Shown here piece by piece: positions 18,000-25,894 of a DNA stretch of 64,000 nt. A model generated the notes under the pieces. It made no database searches. It had not been told where the DNA came from and saw only the letters and a list, made by a program, of their open reading frames with translations. The stretch comes from Candidatus Hydrogenedentota bacterium (GTDB taxonomy: Bacteria; Hydrogenedentota; Hydrogenedentia; Hydrogenedentales; SLHB01), in contig JADLHJ010000035.1 of the NCBI GenBank assembly GCA_020848835.1, positions 62,001-126,000 on the forward strand. Reading direction: 5' to 3'. The translations under genes and the position numbers were made by a program. The number at the start of each line of letters is the position of its first letter. Position 1 is the stretch's first letter.

Positions 18000-19507
18000 T
18001 CTTCCTTCTCCGCGAAAGCGTCGATTACCGGGATGTCCGTTCCCTCTATCGCGGACAGACGGGACGCCGCAATCGACTCGGCCAACGTGGCGTTTAACAG
18101 TTCCAGTTTGGTTTCAAGGATTTGCACGAGCGTCTCGTACAGCAGGACAAAATCGATCTCGCCGGCGTTAGCAAGCGCCATGACTTCCGAAAGCTGCCGG
18201 TCGGTCACGGGAACTACTGCGTCGTACAGGCGCGTGCGTTGCGTGCGCGCGCCGTCCAACGCGGCCAGCGCTTGCGCATGTTCAGATTTCACGCGCAGGA
18301 ATTCGTTCTCCACTTTGGCCCGCGCGATCTCCCGTGCGCCGACGGCTTCCGCAATTCCCTGGCGGTTCGCGTTCCAAATGGGCAGCGGGAACCCTAGCCC
18401 CAACACGAACGCCGTCTCGTATTTTTCTTTGGTATAGGTTGGCGAAAACGTGAGGTCGGGATATTGCTTACGCAGTTCGAACTTTAGTCTGAACTCAGTC
18501 GCTTCGTATTCGGCAAGCGCGCGTTGCACCGCGGGATGGTCGTCGATGTTTGCGTCCGGCAACGGATTCTCTTTGCTGTTCATTTGTGGCACGAGTTGCA
18601 CGGGAGAGTCCGGCAACAAACCGAGCAGGTGTAAAAGCGATGCGTGAAGCTCCGTTTCGCGCGCGCGTTCGCGATCGCGGTCGGCTTCTTTCCGAAGGCG
18701 CTCGATAACAAAGAGCCGTGCGCGCGATGCGGGAAGTTCACCCACTGCGGCGAGGGATTCAGCCGTTTCGGAAAGGCGAACCAATGATTGGAGGTGGTCG
18801 TCCAACAGCTTGGCTCGCTCCGCGGCGGAACTCCACTGATACCAGGCGTCGCGTACGCGTTGCAGGACGAGTATTTCGGATTCGGCAACGCGAAGTTCAC
18901 GCACGCGATGCTCGGACCGGCGGTACCGTTTCTCCGCGCCGAGGCGTCCTGATATGGGCACGGTGATGCTGAGTGAACCCATGTTGATCCACGAGCGCGT
19001 GATTTTGTCGGCATCCCATGAAAACGTTTTCTCTTCGATGCCTTCTATGCGCGGCATGCGGGTCACGTTTCCCATGCCGTCGGTCTCGATGCCAGACCAC
19101 GCGGGCTTCGGTAGCGTGATGCTGCGCTCTTCGGTTTCGGTAATACGTTGTCTTCCGCGCGAGCCGGAGATTTCGGGGTCGGGCCAGCGGCCCGTGGCTT
19201 TCGCGATGGCGGCCGCCTGGTCCATTTCGATTCGTGTGATGCGCAGATCGGGGTTGTACCAAAGCGCGACGGCGAGGCCTTCGCGAAGGGACAAACCATC
19301 CTCCGAGTCGAACGCCGCACCAGGGTCCGGCGATTGCGCGGCAAGTGCGTCGGCGTAGGCGCGCACGGGCGCAACACCCAGCGGACGCTCTTCGAGGGAC
19401 CGCTGCAATGCCGGCGCCATCATGGGTTGCGGTGCAATGTGCTGGCAACTGGAAGTGGCCAGAGCCATGACACCAATCAAAATAGTGTGTGCACGCACAC
19501 AATTCAT
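17996..19507 (-). CDS. TolC family outer-membrane channel of the metal pump (CusC/CzcC-like)
   Basis: 503 aa. Signal peptide with lipobox-like ATSSC, then the two repeated TolC alpha-barrel halves: SLREGLAVALWYNPDLRITR at the start of the first and NIDDHPAVQRALAEYEATEF at the start of the second, with PIWNANRQGIAEAVGAREIA. Long heptad-rich helices follow each, as expected for the periplasmic tunnel. It is co-transcribed with the adaptor and pump; together the three make a complete tripartite exporter. The family assignment is secure, the metal specificity is not. Confidence 0.9.
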   Translation of the reverse strand: MNCVRAHTILIGVMALATSSCQHIAPQPMMAPALQRSLEERPLGVAPVRAYADALAAQSPDPGAAFDSEDGLSLREGLAVALWYNPDLRITRIEMDQAAAIAKATGRWPDPEISGSRGRQRITETEERSITLPKPAWSGIETDGMGNVTRMPRIEGIEEKTFSWDADKITRSWINMGSLSITVPISGRLGAEKRYRRSEHRVRELRVAESEILVLQRVRDAWYQWSSAAERAKLLDDHLQSLVRLSETAESLAAVGELPASRARLFVIERLRKEADRDRERARETELHASLLHLLGLLPDSPVQLVPQMNSKENPLPDANIDDHPAVQRALAEYEATEFRLKFELRKQYPDLTFSPTYTKEKYETAFVLGLGFPLPIWNANRQGIAEAVGAREIARAKVENEFLRVKSEHAQALAALDGARTQRTRLYDAVVPVTDRQLSEVMALANAGEIDFVLLYETLVQILETKLELLNATLAESIAASRLSAIEGTDIPVIDAFAEKEE

Positions 19508-19602
19508 GCAATTACTTTCGGCTTTGGGGCGTGCGGTTGCGCTGACGGATTTGTCAGGAGGCCGCGGGACGCCTCGTTACGCTAACAAGACGAGACAGGG
19601 CG

Positions 19603-20061
19603 TTAGCAGGAAGGCGGTCCGCGGAGAGAAGGGGTAATCAGGCTGGGCGCCTGAATGGGCGGTAATTCGTACGATTCTGGTGGCACATGAGAACTCGGCA
19701 CTACGAGATGCGCCGAAACAGGAACGGTGGCGGACATGGCCACGAAGGGGTTACCTGTGCGCGACCGATACTGACTATGCTCCGCGATATTGTGATCGTG
19801 ATCGGCATGGCGCGGCGGCAACTCGGAATGATCAGCGAGTTGCGCGTGAACATCTAGAACGTCGGTATCGTGATTCGCTATCGGCTCGTGGTGGGTGTGC
19901 GGAACGCTGTGTTCATGGTGGTGCGCCTGCGCGAGTTCTGCTCCGCTTGCATCGGCGATCGCGTGGTGATGGCCGTGTTCGGTCGCCACGTGCAGCGGCA
20001 CCACAACCGCGTGCAGCACGACGATTGCGGCTATCAGGGCGATTTTCAGCACTCGCAACAT
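19603..20061 (-). CDS. His-rich exported protein heading the metal-efflux operon
   Basis: 152 aa with 22 histidines. An N-terminal hydrophobic signal/anchor (LRVLKIALIAAIVVLHAVVV) is followed by His clusters EHGHHH, AHHHEH, HTHHE and RHADHDH, then a Pro/Ser-rich tail without His clusters at the end. No catalytic domain is seen. The clusters should bind transition metals, and its place 95 bases upstream of the CusC-like gene on the same strand suggests a periplasmic metal buffer or sensor-side chaperone for the pump. There is no Shine-Dalgarno before the ATG and a possible -10 lies almost on it, so translation may be leaderless. Not a CusF homologue by sequence. Confidence 0.75.
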   Translation of the reverse strand: MLRVLKIALIAAIVVLHAVVVPLHVATEHGHHHAIADASGAELAQAHHHEHSVPHTHHEPIANHDTDVLDVHAQLADHSELPPRHADHDHNIAEHSQYRSRTGNPFVAMSATVPVSAHLVVPSSHVPPESYELPPIQAPSLITPSLRGPPSC

Positions 20062-20090
20062 GGCGTAAACCTAGACAATTAATGCTAGTT

Positions 20091-20106
20091 TTGTCAATCG
20101 TGACAA
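20091..20106. promoter_or_regulatory. Palindromic operator candidate for the metal-efflux operon
   Basis: TTGTCA-ATCG-TGACAA, a perfect 6-bp inverted repeat. On the minus strand its right half creates a -35-like TTGACA. A further half site GACAA lies at 20074-20078. It sits about 30 bases before the His-rich gene and about 90 bases before the divergent secreted-protein gene, so it could control either. No regulator gene is nearby. Confidence 0.5.
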
Positions 20107-20192
20107 CTCATCCCAAGAATGTCATTTTCAGAAACTCCCGCCGGTGCTACAGTAAAGAAACCAGTTTCTTGGCAACCTTGGGGGAATGTGCC

Positions 20193-21572
20193 ATGAAGCG
20201 CCTGCCTTGCTTCCTATATTCAGTCTTTGTGCTTTCGATCGCGAGTTCGGCCTTCGCGCAAACGCAACTGGTACAACCCGCAGATTTTGCCTATCTCGGC
20301 GCGTTTCGATTGCCCGGCGGAGAAGATAGACCGCAGACTTTTGCGTATGGCGGATATGCGATGACGTTTTGTCCCACGGGCGATGCGGGCCGTAGCGGTG
20401 ATGGTTTCACCGGATCGTTGTTTGTGATGGGACACGATCGCTTGCCGTACGGCGAATTGCCCGATGGGAATCAGATCGCGGAAATTTCGATACCCGCGCC
20501 CGTGAACTCCAAGGATCTCGGCGCGATGAATACTGCTGAGTTTATTCAGCCGTTGACGAACGCCGCGCGCGGATTGTTTACGGAATACGACGAGATACCC
20601 CGCGTGGGCATGCAGTATCTCGATGCGCCGGGCGTGGGACCAATTCTGTTTCTCGCGTGGGGACAACACTTTCACGAAGATGCGGTGAAACAGGCCGCGA
20701 CGCACGCGTGGATTTCAACGACGCTGAACAGACCGAATGCGAAAGGCGCGTGGTTTGTCGGCGACGTCTCGCTGTACAGCGTGAACGGTTACCTGTTCGA
20801 TGCGCCGCTGCAATGGGCGAATGAAAATACCGGCGGAAAATTTTTGGTGACAGGCCGGTATCGCGATGGCGGTTGGTCGGGGCAGGGCCCTGCGTTGTAT
20901 GCATTTCGCCCGTATGATGCCAATGGAAAAGGCGCGGCGAATAACACGCGTCTCGATTGTGTCACGTTGCTTCAATATGAGACCTCGCGCAATTCTGAGG
21001 ACGTCGTGAGCAAATCGATGCGCGGGTATCAGCATGCGGACGAATGGGAAGACGGGGCGTGGTTGACGACAAAGAATGGGAAGACCGCGGTGCTCTTCGC
21101 GGGTACGAAAGGCGTTGGCGCGAAGTATTGGTACGGTTGGGCAAACCCGGCGGGGCCGGAAGTTCCGTGCATTGAAACGGAGTTTGTAAACGATTTTCCG
21201 ACGTGCAGGAAGGCAGACGGCTCGCTGTGTCCGAAGTCTGACCTTGGCGGTTGTGATGGGCACAACGATTACCGAGGCTGGTGGAGCAGCGCGTTCAGCG
21301 CGCAGTTTATTTTGTACAACCCCGACGATCTCGCGAAGGTCGCGCGCGGTGCCTTGCAATCATGGGAACCCCAACCTTATGCAGCCGTAAAGTTGGATCA
21401 ACAAATGCTGCTCAACCCCGGCCATGTCGAGGAGGACATGATCGGCCGAGGCGCGCAACGCCGCTTCCGCATCGGCAGTATTGCCTACGATCGGGCGCAC
21501 GACCTGCTCTATGTCCTTGAACCTTTCGCAGATGGCGCAAAACCGGTGGTCCACGTGTGGCGGATTCTATAG
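20193..21572 (+). CDS. Secreted protein of unknown function
   Basis: 459 aa. Clear signal peptide (MKRLPCFLYSVFVLSIASSAFA, cleavage after AFA). The mature protein has blocks such as AYLGAFRLPG, YAMTFCPTGDAG, SLFVMGHD and IPRVGMQYLDAPGVGPILFL, and ends VYD-like AYDRAHDLLYVLEPFADG, a pattern of short beta strands that could form a propeller; six to eight cysteines cluster near residue 330-350 (VPCIETEFVNDFPTC..LCPKSDLGGC). I do not recognise a named family. ATG 20193 is chosen for the signal peptide and the GGGGG just upstream; the frame extends to 19680 only as shadow of the opposite His-rich gene. A perfect 7-bp inverted repeat AAGAAAC-CA-GTTTCTT lies at 20155-20170 in its leader. Confidence 0.7.
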   Translation: MKRLPCFLYSVFVLSIASSAFAQTQLVQPADFAYLGAFRLPGGEDRPQTFAYGGYAMTFCPTGDAGRSGDGFTGSLFVMGHDRLPYGELPDGNQIAEISIPAPVNSKDLGAMNTAEFIQPLTNAARGLFTEYDEIPRVGMQYLDAPGVGPILFLAWGQHFHEDAVKQAATHAWISTTLNRPNAKGAWFVGDVSLYSVNGYLFDAPLQWANENTGGKFLVTGRYRDGGWSGQGPALYAFRPYDANGKGAANNTRLDCVTLLQYETSRNSEDVVSKSMRGYQHADEWEDGAWLTTKNGKTAVLFAGTKGVGAKYWYGWANPAGPEVPCIETEFVNDFPTCRKADGSLCPKSDLGGCDGHNDYRGWWSSAFSAQFILYNPDDLAKVARGALQSWEPQPYAAVKLDQQMLLNPGHVEEDMIGRGAQRRFRIGSIAYDRAHDLLYVLEPFADGAKPVVHVWRIL

Positions 21573-21683
21573 GGAACCGCCGGTTAAAGAGCGATTGCCT
21601 CCCCAATTACACCTTGCGAATGGAGAAGTGAGGCTTTAGAGTTTTCGTGATGGCTGCAACTTCGGTTCGTGAGGTTCCCCGTC

Positions 21684-22943
21684 ATGCTAACTCGATTTAT
21701 TTTGCTCGCCGTGTGTACGCTGTTTTGTATTTCATCCCTTTCAGTGGCAGGCGCGAGTTCGCCGCCGGATGGTGCAACATTGCTCGTTATGTCGCGTCGC
21801 GGGAGCGATGCGAAGCAGTTCAAAGCGCGGCTTGCACATCAGGGTCTGAAGGTGCTCCGCGAATCGCGCTGCAATACCTACGCATATTCCATTCTTGAAG
21901 TGCTTCCAAACTCGGGTGACGCGCCGGCGGCGTTGCGTTCACTGCACGCGGCGAAAGATGTCGATCTCGCTGTCGCGGAGATTAAGTTCGATTCGGTAAT
22001 GACCGGTTGCACACCAGACATTAATGACCCCGACTTTGACGAGCAGTGGCATTTGTTTGCAATGAATTTTGACGAGATGCATTGCCTGCTCAACACGCAC
22101 GGCGTGATGCAGGCCGCGCAACCGCGGATGACGCTAATCGATTCGGGAATCGTTGCGATAAAGAAAGAAATGAACAAAAGCCAAATTCGCCAATTCAACT
22201 TTGTGGGCGGTGTGAATGGAATCGAAGATGTGCTGGTTGAGGGCTCGTCAATCGGTCACGGAACCGCAGTCGCTTCTGTTGCGGCAGCAACAACAAACAA
22301 CGGCAAGCTTGTCGCGAGCCCTGCGTCCTTCAATAAGCAGGTACAAATCACGATGTGCCGCGTCGAAGAGAATGACGCTATCGACACATTGGACGTAATC
22401 GACGCCATGGTTTGGTGCGTTGACAATCAAGACCTGCGCGGGGGGCCGGGACCGATCAATCTGAGTATCAATTCATTCGGGCTACCGACGTATAACGGCT
22501 CAAGCGTTGTGCAGGAAATTGCAAAGGACGCGTTCAGACAAGGGGATCTGTTTGTTAATGGCGCGGGCAACGCCAATATCGAAGATCCAAGCCCGAAGAC
22601 GAAGGAGTTTCGCGTACTCACCGGGTTAGACGAGACGGAAATGCGATGGGACGACGGCCCCGGGGATGGTTCGAATTACGGGGAATTCAAGGCCGCCGCG
22701 CCTGCCGTGCTCGTTCCCGTTGTGGTCCCAGACGCCAAGGCGCAACTGCTATACGGAACCGGCACATCTTTTGCCGCACCGTGTTGGGCCTCGTGTGTGT
22801 CGCTTCTCATGAGCCTCGATCCAACGCTTACAGCGCCGAAGGCAGACAAGATCGTTTTCAAGACCGGGCGAAAGACAGCCGAGGGCTACCGTATCCCGGA
22901 CCTGCGCGCGGCGGTGAATACGGTGCTGGAGTTAGAGCCGTAG
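21684..22943 (+). CDS. Secreted subtilisin-like serine protease (S8)
   Basis: 419 aa from ATG 21684 (GAGG nine bases upstream); a GTG at 21669 would add five residues. A signal peptide (LTRFILLAVCTLFCISSLSV) is followed by a propeptide-like region of about 100 residues, then the catalytic domain: Asp153 in TLIDSGI, His192 in GHGTAVASVA, the oxyanion Asn in VNGAGN and Ser362 in GTGTSFAAPCW. All catalytic residues are present. Cysteines flank the Ser motif (SFAAPCWASC). It is exported, substrate unknown. No operon partner is evident; the convergent SGNH gene ends 35 bases away. Confidence 0.92.
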   Translation: MLTRFILLAVCTLFCISSLSVAGASSPPDGATLLVMSRRGSDAKQFKARLAHQGLKVLRESRCNTYAYSILEVLPNSGDAPAALRSLHAAKDVDLAVAEIKFDSVMTGCTPDINDPDFDEQWHLFAMNFDEMHCLLNTHGVMQAAQPRMTLIDSGIVAIKKEMNKSQIRQFNFVGGVNGIEDVLVEGSSIGHGTAVASVAAATTNNGKLVASPASFNKQVQITMCRVEENDAIDTLDVIDAMVWCVDNQDLRGGPGPINLSINSFGLPTYNGSSVVQEIAKDAFRQGDLFVNGAGNANIEDPSPKTKEFRVLTGLDETEMRWDDGPGDGSNYGEFKAAAPAVLVPVVVPDAKAQLLYGTGTSFAAPCWASCVSLLMSLDPTLTAPKADKIVFKTGRKTAEGYRIPDLRAAVNTVLELEP

Positions 22944-22978
22944 TGCTCGGCGAAGGGTCGTATTTAATCACCGATGTG

Positions 22979-24274
22979 TCAATTCGCGGCGGTCGTTTGC
23001 ATCTCCAATGAAGATTTCAGATTCTGCGCTGCACGCTTTGCCACCGCTTCATGCAGCGAGGCCGAGGGATGCAGATCGTACGGCGTGAGCCCGCCGGGCG
23101 CGAATGCCTCGGGGATATCGGTGTAATCAAGATACCGGATTCCCGCCCGTTCGAGGCGCGGGATTATTGCTTTCGAGGAGATCTCGTCCCTTGGATGTTT
23201 TGGCCATAGAACCACGTAGAATCGGTCCGAACCCGATATATCCCGAAATCTCCGCCGCGCCGCATCAATAAGTGCGACCGTATATTCGATTTGTGATTCG
23301 CCGATTCGGATTGGCAGGTCTATTTTGTAGTGCTTCATGAATTGCTCACGCGCGAGCAAATGATACAGCGACACGCGTAAGTTGTCGGACGTGTGAAACG
23401 AACCGTTTCGAATAAGTCCATTGGTGGCATCCGGCGTGTAGCACGGAAAGAATTCTCCCCACCGGGTTATCACGATCATTGACCCATACGCGCGGCGAAT
23501 GTGTGCGGGTATGAAGAAATACAATGCGACATCGGGTGGTGCTTCAAACTCTTCATTCAATTCGTTGCGCTCCAGTATAGCCAGCATATGCTGTGTGCCG
23601 TAGCCGCCGTACGCGTAGTTGTACACGATGTGGTCGGGCAGACCCTGCGCGAGGCGCGCCGCGACGGTCTCGTCGCCTTCCACGCAAGAGCCAAATGCAA
23701 ATGAACATCCGAAGACGAGCATGCTGTGATCGGGCGCGGGAGCATCCGGCGGCCTTGGGGTTTCGCGGCGCCCAAATTCGTCGAATGTGTAAGTCGTGCT
23801 GTTTATCAGTTCTCCGTTGTATGAGAACGTGATTGTTGTCTCGTGGTTTGGGATAGGTTTGTAACCGAGATACGAATCATATTGATGGATGTCGCCGTTC
23901 GAGTAGCGGTACACCGACGGATCAACGTATCGCACGTTGTTGAACCAAAACGCCGATTCAAAGAGCGCGAACAGAATTGCAACGCCGACAAGGCCTATCG
24001 TCGCGGCAAGCGAGTTTGGGGATCGTCTTGCCCAATACCGTAACGGCTGGGCCGCGTCGAATCGTTTACGCAACAAAACCAGCGCTGCTGCGATACCGAG
24101 AAACATAAACTGCACACAGTGGAGGATTGAAATCGTGGTGGGATCGAGTAAGCCATCGGGCGAAACCGTATGCGCGATCAGCGAAGGACTCGACGCTACG
24201 CCGAGCAGGATAAACAAGGCTCCCATTGCGAGAGTTGCGCGGTGGTTATGCCGTGGCGGCGCACCTTTTTTCAT
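22979..24274 (-). CDS. Membrane-anchored SGNH/GDSL-like protein
   Basis: 431 aa. Three hydrophobic helices in the first 130 residues (TLAMGALFILLGVASS, ILHCVQFMFLGIAAALVL, SLAATIGLVGVAILFALF), then an extracytoplasmic domain. The SGNH-type nucleophile motif is FGCSFAFGSCVEGDETVAARL, the following block NYAYGGYGTQHMLAILE fits block II-III, and the C-terminal DLHPSASLHEAVAKRAA supplies an Asp-His pair. This suggests an esterase or acyltransferase acting on a surface glycan; the substrate is unknown. Three bases separate it from the metallophosphoesterase gene upstream, so the pair forms an operon. Confidence 0.72.
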   Translation of the reverse strand: MKKGAPPRHNHRATLAMGALFILLGVASSPSLIAHTVSPDGLLDPTTISILHCVQFMFLGIAAALVLLRKRFDAAQPLRYWARRSPNSLAATIGLVGVAILFALFESAFWFNNVRYVDPSVYRYSNGDIHQYDSYLGYKPIPNHETTITFSYNGELINSTTYTFDEFGRRETPRPPDAPAPDHSMLVFGCSFAFGSCVEGDETVAARLAQGLPDHIVYNYAYGGYGTQHMLAILERNELNEEFEAPPDVALYFFIPAHIRRAYGSMIVITRWGEFFPCYTPDATNGLIRNGSFHTSDNLRVSLYHLLAREQFMKHYKIDLPIRIGESQIEYTVALIDAARRRFRDISGSDRFYVVLWPKHPRDEISSKAIIPRLERAGIRYLDYTDIPEAFAPGGLTPYDLHPSASLHEAVAKRAAQNLKSSLEMQTTAAN

Positions 24275-24277
24275 GGG

Positions 24278-25495
24278 TCACGCCGTCACGAGTGTGATCT
24301 CGCCAATCTCCGGCGGTACACGGAAGCGCACGGGCATGATCGCCATTCCGACGCCGCGGGAGACGAGGACGGGGCAGCGCGGGCCTTGGCAGAGGCCGCC
24401 TGCGTATTTTTGACCGTAGGCGCTGGGCGTGACTGGTGTCCCGAAGCCGGGGACCCACACTTGGCCCCCGTGGGTGTGGCCGCTGCACATGAGGTCGATT
24501 CGCATGCCGGGTTCGACGATTTCTGCGGTGTCGGGGTTGTGCGCGAGGAGGATGCGCGGCATGGCGTCCGGCGCGTTCGCGAGCGCGAGATCGAAGCGCG
24601 TTTTGTCTTCCCAAAGGTCGCCGGTGCCGCCGATGCAGATCGACTCGCCGGGGATCGGTTCGTCGTGGATGCCATGGCGTGTGACGAAGCGGCGGGCGTT
24701 GTCGATAAGTGGAAGCTTGATTTCCGCGAAGGCAGCGCGCATGGCATCTGCGCCTTCCCAGTGGTCGTGGTTGCCCAGCGTGGCGACGACGCCGTGACGC
24801 GCTTTCACTCGTTTCAGCACGTCGACGCCGGCGCCGATCGCCAGCGGCGTCTTGTGGACGTAATCGCCCGTGAGGATTACGAGGTCGCCCTGCAGCGCAT
24901 TCGCTTGCTCGATGACGGCGCGGATATACGGGAGCGAGATAAATGGACCGTAATGCGTGTCGGAGATGTGCACGATGCGGAAGCCGTCCAGGGCGGGCGG
25001 CAGATCGCGCATCGCTATGGTGTATCGCGCAAGCCGCACGCGCTGAGGTTCCACGAGCACCGAATAGCCGCCGAGTGTTCCGGGTATCGCAACGGCACTC
25101 GCCGCGGAGACGAGAAAGGCGCGTCGCGTCAGCGCGTTGGGTGTGGGCGTGGGCCTGAACACGCGCGATAGTTTGGCAACAGCTTTGAAAAATCGCCACG
25201 CCACAAACGCTACGAATAGCCATACGAATGGAGCAAGGAATGACGAGACGGCAAAAACAAAATGCGGGTGGGCATAGTGGCGATTGTGCGACTGGACGAA
25301 TGACTCCATCACTACCATTACGGGCAGGCGAGTCATGTACGCCGTGCGCGTTACCATTAGCGTGACCGGTTGCAGGGCCGGTGGCGCTGCCATGAATTCG
25401 GCGCAAAGCGTCGCCAGCCAAAGAAGAAACCCAGCGACAAGCAAAGCGATTAACATTGCGCCGCTGAATCTCAAACGCGGCGAGGTCCTTTCCAT
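24278..25495 (-). CDS. Membrane-associated metallophosphoesterase (YkuE/YaeI-like)
   Basis: 405 aa. Two hydrophobic segments (about residues 12-32 and 78-100) precede a twin-arginine-like stretch (LTRRAFLVSAASAVAIPG) and the calcineurin-like catalytic domain. All metal ligands are present: ISDTHYG (DxH), LTGDYVH (GD), LGNHDHW (GNHD), LAHNPD and CSGHTHGGQ (GHTH). Such proteins hydrolyse phosphodiesters, some of them UDP-diacylglucosamine-type lipids; the substrate here is unknown. I take the ATG at 25495 because AAGGA lies six bases upstream, rather than the ATG at 25519 that has none. Confidence 0.88.
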   Translation of the reverse strand: MERTSPRLRFSGAMLIALLVAGFLLWLATLCAEFMAAPPALQPVTLMVTRTAYMTRLPVMVVMESFVQSHNRHYAHPHFVFAVSSFLAPFVWLFVAFVAWRFFKAVAKLSRVFRPTPTPNALTRRAFLVSAASAVAIPGTLGGYSVLVEPQRVRLARYTIAMRDLPPALDGFRIVHISDTHYGPFISLPYIRAVIEQANALQGDLVILTGDYVHKTPLAIGAGVDVLKRVKARHGVVATLGNHDHWEGADAMRAAFAEIKLPLIDNARRFVTRHGIHDEPIPGESICIGGTGDLWEDKTRFDLALANAPDAMPRILLAHNPDTAEIVEPGMRIDLMCSGHTHGGQVWVPGFGTPVTPSAYGQKYAGGLCQGPRCPVLVSRGVGMAIMPVRFRVPPEIGEITLVTA

Positions 25496-25573
25496 TTTTT
25501 GTCCTTGTTTCACGTCCATAAGCTACAGCATACTGCGCGGCAAGTTCATTGGCCACAAGGACATCGCAGCATT

Positions 25574-25768
25574 ATGGAACCTACTGACAAGTTCTGGCAT
25601 TTCTGGATCAGCTACGCGATTGCGTTTTTCAAGCCCGGACTGGCGATGCTCGCTGGTGTGGGCAAGGAGATTTTTGACGCATTATCGGGCGGGGTCCCGG
25701 ACGTGATGGACTTGGCCGCGGACGGGCTGGGAATATTCGCCGCTATCCTATTGTCTCCGTTTGCGTAA
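25574..25768 (+). CDS. Small YfiM/DUF2279-like membrane protein
   Basis: 64 aa. The sequence TDKFWHFWISYAIAFF followed by AGVGKEIFDALSGG and DVMDLAADGLGIFAAIL follows the pattern of YfiM/DUF2279 proteins (DK..HF...KE..D....DL.AD..G), which are small membrane or lipoprotein-like proteins of unknown function. ATG 25574 is used; a longer frame from 25499 overlaps the opposite gene start and adds nothing. The gene is divergent from the metallophosphoesterase, with the start codons about 80 bases apart. The family call is moderately secure for so short a protein. Confidence 0.6.
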   Translation: MEPTDKFWHFWISYAIAFFKPGLAMLAGVGKEIFDALSGGVPDVMDLAADGLGIFAAILLSPFA

Positions 25769-25894
25769 TCGGCCATCTGTGGTAGACTGTACGGACTGCA
25801 AGGTGTTGGTTTTTTTTCGGGCCATAAACATGTTTGTAGCGTGGTTTTGAATTCATTCAGTGAACTCTTGTCAGTACCAAGGGAGGATTGTCGC

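Noticed and set aside
24170-25171. 333-codon plus-strand frame and a 436-codon minus frame at 24246-25556
   Set aside because: Both are shadows of the metallophosphoesterase gene, whose metal motifs are all in the chosen frame.
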